Positions 1-8,676 are shown, counted from the stretch's first letter. The stretch: DNA of 39,044 nt from Lachnospiraceae bacterium (GCA_014804605.1 JAAUZM010000032.1:45847-84890), one strand, 5' to 3'. A program made the numbers and translations. Notes: generated by a model from the letters alone, not told the origin.

Positions 1-36
1 ATTACCAAAGAATTACTGAACGATCTGCCTATCTAG
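1..36 (+). CDS. minC: MinC septum-site inhibitor, C-terminal tail (partial)
   Basis: Reading frame 1 is open from the window edge and gives ITKELLNDLPI followed by a TAG stop. Only eleven residues are visible, so the identification rests mainly on position: it ends 54 bases before minD, in the place minC occupies in Firmicutes minCD loci. The ending resembles clostridial MinC tails as I remember them. MinC blocks FtsZ assembly away from midcell when bound to MinD. Confidence 0.55.
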   Translation: MTKELLNDLPI

Positions 37-90
37 CGGCAGCGGTCAGGGGACGATAATACATCATATTCAGGAGGTCAACGAGAAGAT

Positions 91-882
91 ATGAGTGAAG
101 TAATTGTCGTCACATCAGGGAAAGGCGGAGTAGGCAAGACCACTACTACCGCAAACGTTGGTACAGGTCTGGCAGCTATGGGGAAGAAAGTGATCCTGAT
201 CGATACCGACATCGGATTACGTAATCTGGATGTCGTTATGGGATTGGAAAACAGGATCGTATACAATCTGGTAGATGTGGTAGAAGGTAACTGCCGCATC
301 AAACAGGCAATCATACGGGATAAGAGGTATCCCACTTTATTTCTGCTTCCTTCCGCGCAAACCAGAGATAAAAGCGCTGTAAACCCCTCACAAATGGTCA
401 GAATGATCAGCCATCTTAAGGATCAGTTCGATTATATCATATTGGACTGTCCTGCTGGTATAGAGCAGGGGTTTCAGAATGCCATAGCCGGTGCGGATCG
501 GGCGCTTGTCGTCACAACGCCGGAGGTATCAGCCATCCGGGATGCGGACCGAATCATCGGTCTTTTGGAAGCCAATGAGATACATAAGATAGATTTAGTA
601 ATTAACCGCATTCGCTATGATATGATAAAACGCGGAGATATGATGTCTTCGGAAGATGTGGTAGACATCCTTTCCTTACCCCTTATTGGGATGGTTCCCG
701 ATGATGAGAACGTGGTAATCGCCACCAATCAGGGTGAACCGTTAGTCGGAAATAATACGCTTGCGGGCAGAGCCTATCAGAATATTTGTCACAGAGTGCT
801 CGGAAGAGAGGTACCTTTTCTTGATTTTGAGAAGGGAGTTTCTTTCTGGGCGAGAGTGTCAGGTATCTTTCATAAGGGTTAG
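91..882 (+). CDS. minD: Septum-site determining ATPase MinD
   Basis: MinD is the membrane-associated ATPase that positions division by recruiting MinC and responding to MinE. The deviant Walker A motif GKGGVGKTT lies at residues 10-18, and the usual DTDIGLRNLD segment follows near residue 38. The 263-residue length fits the family. The last ~20 residues (LDFEKGVSFWARVSGIFHKG) look amphipathic, as expected of the MinD membrane-targeting helix. The ATG at 91 is preceded by AGGAGGT at 72-78, a good ribosome site. It is followed 11 bases later by minE, forming a minC-minD-minE operon. Identification is firm from the motif and the neighbours. Confidence 0.97.
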   Translation: MSEVIVVTSGKGGVGKTTTTANVGTGLAAMGKKVILIDTDIGLRNLDVVMGLENRIVYNLVDVVEGNCRIKQAIIRDKRYPTLFLLPSAQTRDKSAVNPSQMVRMISHLKDQFDYIILDCPAGIEQGFQNAIAGADRALVVTTPEVSAIRDADRIIGLLEANEIHKIDLVINRIRYDMIKRGDMMSSEDVVDILSLPLIGMVPDDENVVIATNQGEPLVGNNTLAGRAYQNICHRVLGREVPFLDFEKGVSFWARVSGIFHKG

Positions 883-893
883 GGGGGATTGCA

Positions 894-1160
894 GTGTTTA
901 AAAATATATTAAAACGGAAAAGCTCCAGAGAGATTGCAAAGGATAGATTGAAGATTCTGTTGATTTCAGACCGTGTCAATTGTTCTCCGGAGATGATGGA
1001 GATGATCAAAAACGATATTGCGAAGGTGATCTCCAAATACATGAAGATAGACACTAAGAGCATGGAAATACAGATCACCAAGACTGGAAGCAAGGGACGC
1101 AGCTTGAAAAATCCGACGCTTTATGCAAATATACCGATCTTGGATCTGAATCACGATTAA
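894..1160 (+). CDS. minE: Cell-division topological specificity factor MinE
   Basis: MinE stimulates MinD ATPase activity and so drives MinCD off the membrane at midcell. The 88-residue protein has the characteristic core AKDRLKILLISDRVNCSPEM, followed by a helix (EMIKNDIAKVISKYMKID) and the topological-specificity region with two beta strands. The start is GTG at 894, with GGGGGAT just upstream. It follows minD by 11 bases and is therefore co-transcribed. The presence of MinE rather than only DivIVA indicates a clostridial oscillating or gradient Min system rather than the Bacillus subtilis type. Confidence 0.96.
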   Translation: MFKNILKRKSSREIAKDRLKILLISDRVNCSPEMMEMIKNDIAKVISKYMKIDTKSMEIQITKTGSKGRSLKNPTLYANIPILDLNHD

Positions 1161-1225
1161 GCTGTACACATTATTCTACAGATGATGGATAATACGACAG
1201 AATTGCCCGGAAAGGAGCCGCTTGA

Positions 1226-2329
1226 ATGGCACGACAATACCATATACGGGATTATGACTTCAAATTGATTATTCTTGTGGTAGCGCTGACATGGATCGGC
1301 ATCTTTGCCATCGGCAGCGCGCAGGAATCCCTGCAGTCCAGACAGATTACGGGGTTTGTCCTGGGTTTTTTTCTGATGATCGTTCTGTCTTTGTTTGACT
1401 ATTCAATCATCCTTCGATTTTACTGGGTGATGTATGCGGCAAACATTGTGCTTTTGGAATTAGTCAGACAGAAAGGTGTAGAGCGTGGCGGCGCCCAGAG
1501 ATGGCTGAATATTTTCGGTATTCAGTTTCAGCCGTCGGAAACGGCAAAAATATTACTTCTTCTTTTCTTTGCGCAGTTTATATTAAAACATAAGGACGAG
1601 ATGGGTTCGCTAAAGGTGATCGGTATGTGTGTACTTTTCTTTATCCCGCCGATCGCCCTCATCTATAAGCAGCCGGATCTGTCCACGAGTATCATGATTG
1701 TATTGTTATTCTGCATCATTCTTTTCGTGGGCGGTATCAGTTGGAAATATATCATCATGGCAATCGCAGTGGCGGTTCCGGCCTTTATCATCCTACTTAC
1801 GCTTGTACTGCAGCCGGATCAGGAGATCATTGAGCCTTTCCAGCAGAAGCGTATTCTTGCATTTCTTTATCCTGATGAATATGCCAACGCGGAGGCATAC
1901 CAGCAGAAAAACTCCGTTACGGCTATCGGCTCCGGAATGCTGTACGGCAAAGGATATAATAACAACGAATTCAGCTCTGTGAAGAGCGGAAATTTTATTT
2001 CGGAACCTGAAACTGACTTTATATACGCGGTTATAGGGGAAGAATTTGGATTTGTTGGGGGATGTACCGTAATTGTCTTATTGATTTTAATCGCATTTGA
2101 ATGTATTATGGTAGCTAGGAGGGCAAAAGATCTGGCGGGAACGATAATCGCCGCGGGGGTGGCGGCGCTAATCGGATTTCAGGGAATGATCAATATATCG
2201 GTTGCCACTTTTGTCATTCCAAACACGGGAATACCGCTGCCTTTTGTCAGTTATGGATTGACCTCTCTGGTCAGTCTTTATATTGGGGTAGGATTCGTAC
2301 TGAATGTACGATTACAGTGCAAAAAATAA
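1226..2329 (+). CDS. rodA: Peptidoglycan glycosyltransferase RodA (SEDS family)
   Basis: SEDS proteins polymerise lipid II into glycan strands together with a class B penicillin-binding protein. The 367-residue sequence is strongly hydrophobic with about ten membrane helices. It carries the conserved QPDLST segment, with the presumed catalytic Asp at residue 151, and the family signature VIPNTGIPLPFVSYGLTSLV near the C-terminus. GGAAAGGAG precedes the ATG. Placement between minE and mgsA is the usual clostridial arrangement, which is why RodA is preferred over FtsW or SpoVE. The 65-base gap to minE shows no clear terminator, so it may belong to the min operon. The choice among SEDS paralogs is not certain. 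Confidence 0.9.
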   Translation: MARQYHIRDYDFKLIILVVALTWIGIFAIGSAQESLQSRQITGFVLGFFLMIVLSLFDYSIILRFYWVMYAANIVLLELVRQKGVERGGAQRWLNIFGIQFQPSETAKILLLLFFAQFILKHKDEMGSLKVIGMCVLFFIPPIALIYKQPDLSTSIMIVLLFCIILFVGGISWKYIIMAIAVAVPAFIILLTLVLQPDQEIIEPFQQKRILAFLYPDEYANAEAYQQKNSVTAIGSGMLYGKGYNNNEFSSVKSGNFISEPETDFIYAVIGEEFGFVGGCTVIVLLILIAFECIMVARRAKDLAGTIIAAGVAALIGFQGMINISVATFVIPNTGIPLPFVSYGLTSLVSLYIGVGFVLNVRLQCKK

Positions 2330-2356
2330 TATAGTCAAAGAAGGGTGTTATCAATT

Positions 2357-2752
2357 ATGAACATTGCATTAATTGCACATGATGCAAAGAAGAAACTGAT
2401 GCAGAACTTTTGTATCGCATATCGGGGAATTTTAAGTAAAAACGAATTGTTTGCAACGGGAACAACGGGCCGGTTGATTGAAGAAGTGACGAATCTGACC
2501 ATCCATAAATATCTGGCAGGTCACTTAGGCGGCGCGCAGCAGATCGGCGCGCAGATCGAACATAATCAGATAGACCTTGTTATTTTCCTGCGTGATCCTT
2601 TATATCCGAAATCGCATGAACCGGATGTCAACAATGTAGTGATGCTGTGCGACCGGCATAACATACCGCTTGCTACTAATCTGGCTTCGGCGGAATTGTT
2701 GATCAAATCACTCGACAGAGGAGACCTTGAGTGGCGTGAAATGTATAAATAG
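2357..2752 (+). CDS. mgsA: Methylglyoxal synthase
   Basis: MgsA converts dihydroxyacetone phosphate to methylglyoxal and phosphate, a bypass of lower glycolysis under phosphate limitation. The sequence shows MNIALIAHDAKKK at the N-terminus, LFATGTTGRLIE, the GGAQQIGAQI segment, the active-site stretch DLVIFLRDPL and HEPDVNNV. The length of 131 residues fits the small Firmicutes form. The ATG at 2357 is chosen over an in-frame GTG at 2345, because AGAAGGG ends right at that GTG and gives usable spacing only to the ATG. The 3' end overlaps the next gene by 26 bases, which suggests translational coupling. Confidence 0.95.
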   Translation: MNIALIAHDAKKKLMQNFCIAYRGILSKNELFATGTTGRLIEEVTNLTIHKYLAGHLGGAQQIGAQIEHNQIDLVIFLRDPLYPKSHEPDVNNVVMLCDRHNIPLATNLASAELLIKSLDRGDLEWREMYK

Positions 2753-3719
2753 TAATTCCAAATGTAAAGCGGCGGCCATTCTTCTAATGCTTGCCATGAC
2801 CATAACAGGTTGCGGCGGCAGCAAGTATGATATGGCATATAAACTAAATAATGATGTGAGTAGTTTTCAGCTCTTAAATACGACAAATCAGGAAACTCTG
2901 GAGCCTTTTGCCGCGGATCTGTGCGTTGTGAGCGATGATGTGAAAGTGGCAGGGATCGATCTGTCTGAAGTAGGAGCGGCAGCGCTGTTTGACACCAAGA
3001 ATTTGAAGACACTCTATGCGAAGAACGCAAATACGCAGGTAAATCCTGCCAGTCTGACGAAGATCATGACGGCGCTCGTAGCCATGAAACATGCATCGAC
3101 GGATCAGATGCTGACGGCCTCAGAGAACGTCTTGGTCACGGAATCAGGGGCGGTATTATGCGGTTTGAATCCGGGAGATCAGATGACACTTGATCAGGCA
3201 TTACATATTCTGCTCATTCAGTCGGCCAATGATGTGGCGATTCTGATCGCAGAAGGTGTTGCCGGGTCCGTGGACGAGTTTGTGTCTCTTATGAATCAGG
3301 AGGCCGCAGAGCTTGGCGCAACGAACTGCAATTTTGCCAATCCGAACGGTTTGACTCAGGAAGGGCATTATGTGACGGCGTATGATTTATATCTGATTTT
3401 TCAGGAAGCGCTTCAATATGATCTTTTTAACCAGATTATTCAAATGACTTCATACTCTACCGTATATACGGACAGAAACGGCAATGAGAAATCGCTTGAG
3501 GTAAATAGCTCGAACCGATATCTGAAGGGTACGTGGGAGATGCCGCCGAATGTTACCGTGATCGGCGGAAAAACAGGGACTACCAATGCTGCCGGGCATT
3601 GTCTGATCCTGCTGTCAAGGAGCAGCGACGGAACCCCTTACATATCCATTATCATGAAGGATACTTCCGGGGATGATCTGTATACCGATATGACTAAATT
3701 ACTAGGGCTGGTGAAATGA
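2727..3719 (+). CDS. D-alanyl-D-alanine carboxypeptidase (peptidase S11), lipoprotein
   Basis: Low-molecular-weight PBP that trims the terminal D-Ala of peptidoglycan stem peptides. All three serine-transferase motifs are present: S109-L-T-K112, S166-A-N168 and K282-T-G284. A hydrophobic N-terminal segment ends in TITGCGG with the lipobox Cys at residue 29, so it is predicted to be a lipoprotein rather than a C-terminally anchored enzyme. The C-terminal PBP5-type domain and anchor are absent, since the protein ends soon after the KTG motif. The start is ambiguous: TTG at 2727 is 3 bases from AGAGGAG and GTG at 2736 is 12 bases away. It overlaps mgsA by 26 bases. Confidence 0.92.
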   Translation: MSGVKCINSNSKCKAAAILLMLAMTITGCGGSKYDMAYKLNNDVSSFQLLNTTNQETLEPFAADLCVVSDDVKVAGIDLSEVGAAALFDTKNLKTLYAKNANTQVNPASLTKIMTALVAMKHASTDQMLTASENVLVTESGAVLCGLNPGDQMTLDQALHILLIQSANDVAILIAEGVAGSVDEFVSLMNQEAAELGATNCNFANPNGLTQEGHYVTAYDLYLIFQEALQYDLFNQIIQMTSYSTVYTDRNGNEKSLEVNSSNRYLKGTWEMPPNVTVIGGKTGTTNAAGHCLILLSRSSDGTPYISIIMKDTSGDDLYTDMTKLLGLVK

Positions 3720-3729
3720 TTTTTTTTAG

Positions 3730-3758
3730 TTGTTTTTTTGATGTCTTTCCCTTATAAT
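3730..3758 (+). promoter_or_regulatory. Sigma-A type promoter for the P-loop gene
   Basis: TTGTTT at 3730-3735 and a perfect TATAAT at 3753-3758 are separated by 17 bases. It lies in the 98-base gap between the carboxypeptidase and the gene at 3818, so that gene probably starts its own transcript. Confidence 0.7.
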
Positions 3759-3817
3759 ATGGATAGACAAAGTAATATCATAGATGTCATAATAATTTAC
3801 TTTAGGAGGGTTTCGCC

Positions 3818-4237
3818 ATGGTGCAATTAATCGTAGGCAATAAAGGTAAAGGAAAAACCAAGCATTTATTGGATAAAGTAAATACGGAGATCAAAAACGT
3901 GCAGGGAAATGTCGTTTATCTTGACAAGAGCACTAAGCACATGTTCGAGCTGAACAACAAGATCAGACTGATTGATGTTTCTGATTACCTGGTGACAAAC
4001 AGTGACGAGTTTATCGGATTTATCTGCGGTATTATCTCGCAGGATCATGATCTGCAGCATATGTATTTTGACAGTTTCTTAAAAATTGCCTGCCTGAATG
4101 AAAATGAGATCGGCGCTACGATTGCCAAGTTAGAAACCATCAGTACAAAATTCAATGTTGAATTTGTACTTAGCATCTCCGTTGATGAGAGTGCATTACC
4201 CGAAGATCTGAAATCCAAGGTTATTATCTCTTTATAA
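3818..4237 (+). CDS. Conserved hypothetical protein with P-loop
   Basis: I do not recognise a named family. The 139-residue protein opens with IVGNKGKGKTKHLLDKV, a good Walker A motif (GxxGxGKT, residues 7-14), followed by a hydrophobic strand (NVVYLDKS) and a region VFELN..LIDVSDY. No convincing Walker B or catalytic residues are seen; the segment HMYFDSFLKIA could supply an acidic residue. It resembles the first half of a nucleotide-binding domain and may be the protein sometimes labelled twitching motility PilT in clostridia, without real support. AGGAGGG at 3803-3809 precedes the ATG. It has its own promoter and is closed by a terminator, so it is likely monocistronic. Confidence 0.8.
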   Translation: MVQLIVGNKGKGKTKHLLDKVNTEIKNVQGNVVYLDKSTKHMFELNNKIRLIDVSDYLVTNSDEFIGFICGIISQDHDLQHMYFDSFLKIACLNENEIGATIAKLETISTKFNVEFVLSISVDESALPEDLKSKVIISL

Positions 4238-4270
4238 ACGATACATAATCTTATAAATATGTAATTCCAT

Positions 4271-4300
4271 AAAACCTCGGGGAATCCGGGGTTTTTGCTT
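4271..4300 (+). terminator. Rho-independent terminator
   Basis: Stem 4271-4280 pairs with 4286-4295 (10 bp with one T-G wobble), loop GGAAT, followed by a T-rich tail. It ends the P-loop gene transcript but lies only 4 bases before the ribosome site of the next gene. Confidence 0.85.
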
Positions 4301-4317
4301 TTCGGAGGAAATTGTTT

Positions 4318-5715
4318 GTGGCAGATAACGGAAGGAAGATAACTAAATACAGACGTCCGCTGAATTTAAATATCGGTATGCTGATCTTCGTCGCTATTTT
4401 TATCTATGTAATCATAGGCGTAGCAACATACTTTAGGACAGATCATATTGTCGGCTACAATGTTCAGGAAGGTTCCCTGACCTCCAACAGCATCTATACC
4501 GGCATCGCGCTGCGCACGGAGGAGATCGTAACAAGTAACGATGCAGGGTACATCAATTATTTTGCCAGAGAAGGAGCGCGCGCCGCTGTCGGTAATTTAA
4601 TTTATACTGTTGATGAAACCGGGCGGCTGTCCGACTATATTCATGCAAGCGAGAGTGGGGAAAACTCCCTGTCAGACGCAGATCTGTCAGAGCTAAAGAC
4701 TGAGATCATCGCTTTTACGAGTCGATTTGACCGCACAGAATTTATGGATGTATATAATTTCAAGTATAGTGTGGAAGGAACGGCATTGAAACTCTCCAAT
4801 TACAATATTCTGGAGAACGCAGGCGCATTAAACGATGCCTCCGGCACAGCATTCATCAATTACCGCTACGCGGCCAAAAGCGGCATCGTTACATACTATA
4901 TTGACGGTTATGAGAATCTGAAGCCGGAAGATATGACGAAAGAGCTTTTCGACCAGAAGCAGTATGAAAAACAGCATCTTGTCAATAATGAATTGATTGC
5001 CAAGGGAGATCCGGTATATAAACTGTCCACTAACGAGGATTGGTCTATCGTGATTCAGGTAGATGATGAAAATATTCTGGAACAGCTCGTTGAAAAGGAG
5101 GTCGTCGAGGTCAGGTTTTTAAAGAATCAGTATACATCATGGGGCACGGTTGAGACCCATACGAATGAGGCGGGAGACAACCTTGTTTCACTGACATTTA
5201 CGAATTCCATGATTACTTTCTGTAATGACCGCTTTATCGATATCGAGCTGTTGTTGGAAGAAGAAAAAGGTCTTAAGATACCGAATTCCGCCATTGTGGA
5301 GAAAGAGTTTTTCATCGTTCCCAAAGAATATCTTACGAAGGGCGGTAACAGCGGCCGCGACGGCGTACTTCTGGAGACATATGACGATGAGGGCAATGCC
5401 ACCACAGAATTTGTGCCAACTACGATCTATGATGCCACGGAGACGGAGTATTATCTGGATGATACGGTCCTGCGTGCCGACAACTATATTGTCAAGCCGG
5501 AATCCACGGAGAAATACAAGATTAGTAAAACTGGCTCTCTTACCGGCGTATATAACATTAATAAAGGATATGCAGACTTTAAGCAGGTAAATGTTCTCTA
5601 TGAGAACGAAGAATATTCTGTCGTGAGATCCAACACCGTATACGGTTTGAATGTCTATGATCACATCGTATTGGATGCCTCGATGGTGAACGATAACCAG
5701 TTTATTTATGAATAG
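4318..5715 (+). CDS. HlyD-like membrane fusion / peripheral envelope protein
   Basis: A 465-residue protein with one N-terminal membrane helix (about residues 20-40, LNIGMLIFVAIFIYVIIGVA) and a long extracytoplasmic part. After the helix comes a lipoyl/barrel-sandwich-like segment (GSLTSNSIYTGIALRTEEIV, then AGYINYFAREGARAAVGN), a pattern typical of HlyD or MacA adaptors. No ATPase or permease lies next to it, so its partner is unknown. The position before yggS-sepF suggests a role in envelope or division. GTG at 4318 is chosen over TTG at 4312, because GGAGGAA ends at 4310 and is 7 bases from the GTG. Confidence 0.75.
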   Translation: MADNGRKITKYRRPLNLNIGMLIFVAIFIYVIIGVATYFRTDHIVGYNVQEGSLTSNSIYTGIALRTEEIVTSNDAGYINYFAREGARAAVGNLIYTVDETGRLSDYIHASESGENSLSDADLSELKTEIIAFTSRFDRTEFMDVYNFKYSVEGTALKLSNYNILENAGALNDASGTAFINYRYAAKSGIVTYYIDGYENLKPEDMTKELFDQKQYEKQHLVNNELIAKGDPVYKLSTNEDWSIVIQVDDENILEQLVEKEVVEVRFLKNQYTSWGTVETHTNEAGDNLVSLTFTNSMITFCNDRFIDIELLLEEEKGLKIPNSAIVEKEFFIVPKEYLTKGGNSGRDGVLLETYDDEGNATTEFVPTTIYDATETEYYLDDTVLRADNYIVKPESTEKYKISKTGSLTGVYNINKGYADFKQVNVLYENEEYSVVRSNTVYGLNVYDHIVLDASMVNDNQFIYE

Positions 5716-5738
5716 CAAGAAAGGTTTACATAACAACT

Positions 5739-6434
5739 ATGATTCGAGATAATCTGCAGCACGTAGAAGAAAATATCAAATCCGCCTGTGATAGGAGCGG
5801 ACGTAGTCGTGAAGACGTGAAGTTAATCGCGGTCAGTAAGACTAAACCGGTAGAAATGCTGCGGGAAGCATATGACTTAGGATGTCGCGATTTCGGCGAA
5901 AATAAAGTGCAGGAACTGATGGATAAATACGACAAACTGCCCGGAGATATCAGATGGCATATGATCGGACACTTACAGCGCAATAAAGTAAAATATATCG
6001 TAGATAAAGTGTTTCTGATTCACAGCGTGGATTCTTTGCGGCTCGCCGAGGAGATCAGCCGGGAAGCGGTTAAGAAAAGCGTAATTATTTCTATTCTTGT
6101 GGAAGTCAATGTGGCAGGTGAAGAGACAAAATTCGGAACCACTGCGCAAGAAGCGATTTCTCTTGTAGAGGAAATAGCAAAGCTGCCCAACATCGTGATT
6201 AAAGGATTAATGACGATAGCACCATATGTTGAGAATTCGGAAGAGAACAGACTATATTTTGCAAAATTAAAGCAAATATATGTTGACATAATACATAAAA
6301 ACATTGATAATGTTTTTATGGAAGAACTTTCTATGGGTATGACCGGAGATTATGAAGTCGCGATAGAAGAGGGGGCGACATATATCCGCGTCGGAACCGG
6401 TATTTTCGGAGAAAGACAATATCAGAATGTTTAG
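5739..6434 (+). CDS. yggS: PLP homeostasis protein YggS/PLPBP
   Basis: YggS-type proteins bind pyridoxal phosphate on an alanine-racemase-like barrel and buffer vitamin B6 and amino-acid pools without a known enzymatic reaction. The PLP lysine is K34 in LIAVSKTKP; FGENKVQEL and RWHMIGHLQRNKVKY follow, and the C-terminal phosphate-binding segment ELSMGMTGDYEVAIEEGATYIRVGTGIFG is intact. At 231 residues the length is normal. AAGAAAGG precedes the ATG. It is directly upstream of sepF, matching the ylmE-ylmF pair of Firmicutes. Confidence 0.96.
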   Translation: MIRDNLQHVEENIKSACDRSGRSREDVKLIAVSKTKPVEMLREAYDLGCRDFGENKVQELMDKYDKLPGDIRWHMIGHLQRNKVKYIVDKVFLIHSVDSLRLAEEISREAVKKSVIISILVEVNVAGEETKFGTTAQEAISLVEEIAKLPNIVIKGLMTIAPYVENSEENRLYFAKLKQIYVDIIHKNIDNVFMEELSMGMTGDYEVAIEEGATYIRVGTGIFGERQYQNV

Positions 6435-6488
6435 TATACATAAGTTAATGCGTAATGAAGGAAATCGAAACGACGGAGGCTTTTGCAT

Positions 6489-6986
6489 ATGAGTGTAATG
6501 GACAAGTTTTTAAATGCAATGAAACTAAATGATGAAGAAGACGAATACTACGACGATGATTTCTATGATGATGAACCGGAACCGATTAAGAAACCGAGCT
6601 CGATGCGGGAAGATCCCGCTATGGATGACGACAGGCCGGTCAAAAAATCTACACCGAAAGTAACACCGATGAGACAGATGAAGAAAATGCCGGGAACCGG
6701 TATGGAGGTCTGTGTGATCAAACCCACTACGGTGGAGGATGCCAGAGAGATTACGGAGACGCTTCTTGCGAACAGGACCGTCGTTTTGAATCTGGAAGGA
6801 CTGGATGTTGATATTGCACAGAGGATCATTGATTTTACATCGGGATCATGCTTTGCTATTTCAGGCAATCTGCAGAAGATATCACATTATATCTTTATTA
6901 TCACACCGGCGAGTGTTGATATTTCCGGTGATTTTCAGGAAATCTTATCCGGTTCTTTTGATGTGCCGATCAACAACGGAATGTAA
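6489..6986 (+). CDS. sepF: Cell division protein SepF
   Basis: SepF forms rings that bundle FtsZ filaments and anchor them to the membrane. The N-terminus MSVMDKFLNAMKL is the membrane-binding amphipathic helix. An acidic, disordered linker follows (DEEDEYYDDDFYDDE, residues ~15-30), then the C-terminal SepF fold (VCVIKPTTVEDAREITETLL; VVLNLEGLDVDIAQRIIDF; FIITPASVDISG). Start at 6489 is supported by GGAGG at 6475-6479 with 9-base spacing; a TTG two codons upstream is too close to it. It follows yggS and is ended by a strong terminator hairpin. Confidence 0.95.
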   Translation: MSVMDKFLNAMKLNDEEDEYYDDDFYDDEPEPIKKPSSMREDPAMDDDRPVKKSTPKVTPMRQMKKMPGTGMEVCVIKPTTVEDAREITETLLANRTVVLNLEGLDVDIAQRIIDFTSGSCFAISGNLQKISHYIFIITPASVDISGDFQEILSGSFDVPINNGM

Positions 6987-6999
6987 GTTAAGCAAGACG

Positions 7000-7030
7000 A
7001 CTTCCTGACTGTACGGTCAGGAAGTTTTTT
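7000..7030 (+). terminator. Rho-independent terminator between sepF and aroB
   Basis: Perfect 10-bp stem (ACTTCCTGAC at 7000-7009 with GTCAGGAAGT at 7016-7025), 6-base loop and a run of six T. The ribosome site GGAGG of aroB begins 3 bases after the T-run, leaving no room for a promoter between them. Confidence 0.9.
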
Positions 7031-7042
7031 ACGGAGGAAATT

Positions 7043-8152
7043 ATGGCGAACAGAATGACAATCAATTATGAGAAGAAACCCTGCTATGACATCGTTTTTA
7101 CCGACAGTTTTGATCTGATTCCCGATGAATTGCAGGCATTTGATCTGGAAAACCGGAAGGTGGCCGTTATTGCTGATTCCAACACAGAGCGTTTGTTTGG
7201 AAATGAGGTGTGTGATCTGCTGAAAGGCCGCTGCAAAGAAGTGATGCTTCATGCATTTCCGGCAGGGGAAGCCAACAAGACTTTAGATACGGTCAAGGAC
7301 ATCTATAAAGCCCTGATCGAGGCAAAGTTTGACCGTAAGGATCTGCTAATTGCCTTGGGCGGCGGTGTTGTAGGAGATGTTACCGGCTATACGGCGGCTA
7401 CATATCTTCGCGGAGTAGATTTTATCCAGATTCCGACAACCCTGATTGCCCAGTCGGACAGCAGTATCGGTGGCAAGACAGGCGTAGATTTCGATGGATA
7501 CAAGAATATGGTGGGTGCCTTCTACATGCCGAAGCTGGTCTATATGAATATCGCAGTCCTTAAAGAACTGGACGACAGGCAGTTTTATGCCGGGTTTGCA
7601 GAAGTCATGAAACATGGTCTTATTAAAGATTCTATGTTCTATGAATGGCTGCTTGACAATATGTATGGAATCCATGACCGTGAACTTGAGGTGCTTGAGG
7701 AAATGGTTATGAGAAGCTGCACAATCAAGAAACTGGTAGTGGAGAAAGATCCGAAGGAGCAGGGAGACCGTGCACTTTTGAATTTCGGACATACGATCGG
7801 ACATGCTATTGAAAAGGCTATGCATTTTGAGATGGTGCACGGAGAATGCATTGCGCTCGGTATGGTTGCCGCCGCATACATTTCATGGAAACATAATTGG
7901 TTGTCCATGGAGGAATATTATGAAGTACGGGATATGTTTGTTCCTTTTAACCTCCCGATCAGCATCGATTCCATTGACCCGGAAGAAATTCTGCGGCTGA
8001 CGAAATCCGATAAGAAGATGGATGGTGGACAGATCAAATTTGTGTTGCTTAAGAAAGTCGGCAAAGCCGTAATTGACAAGACCATTACGGATGAAGAGAT
8101 CTTGGAGGCAATCCGCGAAATATATTTTAGTGATGAGGATGCAAAAAAATGA
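7043..8152 (+). CDS. aroB: 3-dehydroquinate synthase
   Basis: Second step of the shikimate pathway: DAHP to 3-dehydroquinate, using NAD and a divalent metal. The NAD-binding GGGVVGD sits at residues 106-112, followed by YLRGVDFIQIPTTLIAQSDSSIGGKTG. The metal-ligand motifs FAEVMKHG, LNFGHTIGHAIEK and VHGECIALGM are all present. The length of 369 is slightly longer than usual because of a C-terminal tail. GGAGG at 7033-7037 is 5 bases from the ATG. The stop overlaps the lspA start by 4 bases (ATGA). It lies in a locus where other Firmicutes have ylmG/ylmH/divIVA/ileS between sepF and lspA, so the gene may have been inserted there. Confidence 0.95.
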   Translation: MANRMTINYEKKPCYDIVFTDSFDLIPDELQAFDLENRKVAVIADSNTERLFGNEVCDLLKGRCKEVMLHAFPAGEANKTLDTVKDIYKALIEAKFDRKDLLIALGGGVVGDVTGYTAATYLRGVDFIQIPTTLIAQSDSSIGGKTGVDFDGYKNMVGAFYMPKLVYMNIAVLKELDDRQFYAGFAEVMKHGLIKDSMFYEWLLDNMYGIHDRELEVLEEMVMRSCTIKKLVVEKDPKEQGDRALLNFGHTIGHAIEKAMHFEMVHGECIALGMVAAAYISWKHNWLSMEEYYEVRDMFVPFNLPISIDSIDPEEILRLTKSDKKMDGGQIKFVLLKKVGKAVIDKTITDEEILEAIREIYFSDEDAKK

Positions 8153-8676
8153 GTCTGAAGAAGAAACTGTTATTGTTCTTAGATCTGCTGGGAATTTGCG
8201 CATTAATTGCTCTGGATCAGTATACGAAATATCTCGCCGTGATCCATTTAAAAGATAAACCGGCATACAATATCATAAACGGCGTTCTGGAGTTGAATTA
8301 TCTCGAGAACAAAGGAGCCGCTTTCGGCATGCTGCAGAATCAGAAAGCTTTTTTTATCTTCGTGGCGGTCGTGACACTCAGCGTTATCGGCTATGTACTT
8401 TTTAAAGTGCCTGATCGAAAAAAATATCGGATTCTGCATCTTCTGCTCAGTCTGATTGCTGCCGGCGCGATCGGCAATATGATTGATCGGATCCGTTTCG
8501 ACTATGTGGTAGACTTTATCTATTTTGTATTGATCAATTTTCCGATCTTTAATGTAGCAGATATATATGTAACGGTTTCCACCGTAGCGCTCGTATTTCT
8601 TTTACTGTTTGTGTATAAAGAAAACGACTTAAGTTTTATCAGCTTTAAACAGAAACGTTATCGAGAGGTGAAGTGA
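8149..8676 (+). CDS. lspA: Lipoprotein signal peptidase (signal peptidase II)
   Basis: LspA cleaves signal peptides from diacylglyceryl-modified prolipoproteins in the membrane. The 175-residue protein has four hydrophobic segments, an N-terminal ALDQYTKYLA motif, the central ENKGAAFGML segment, and both catalytic aspartate motifs: GAIGNMIDRIRFDYVVDFI and FNVADIYV. It starts inside the aroB stop codon (ATGA overlap), so it is translationally coupled. It probably serves the lipoproteins encoded nearby, such as the carboxypeptidase, and many others. The 3' end carries a strong ribosome site for the next gene. Confidence 0.97.
   Translation: MSLKKKLLLFLDLLGICALIALDQYTKYLAVIHLKDKPAYNIINGVLELNYLENKGAAFGMLQNQKAFFIFVAVVTLSVIGYVLFKVPDRKKYRILHLLLSLIAAGAIGNMIDRIRFDYVVDFIYFVLINFPIFNVADIYVTVSTVALVFLLLFVYKENDLSFISFKQKRYREVK

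Noticed and set aside
5188-5736. 182-codon minus-strand frame
   Set aside because: Shadow of the HlyD-like gene, without a ribosome site or domain.
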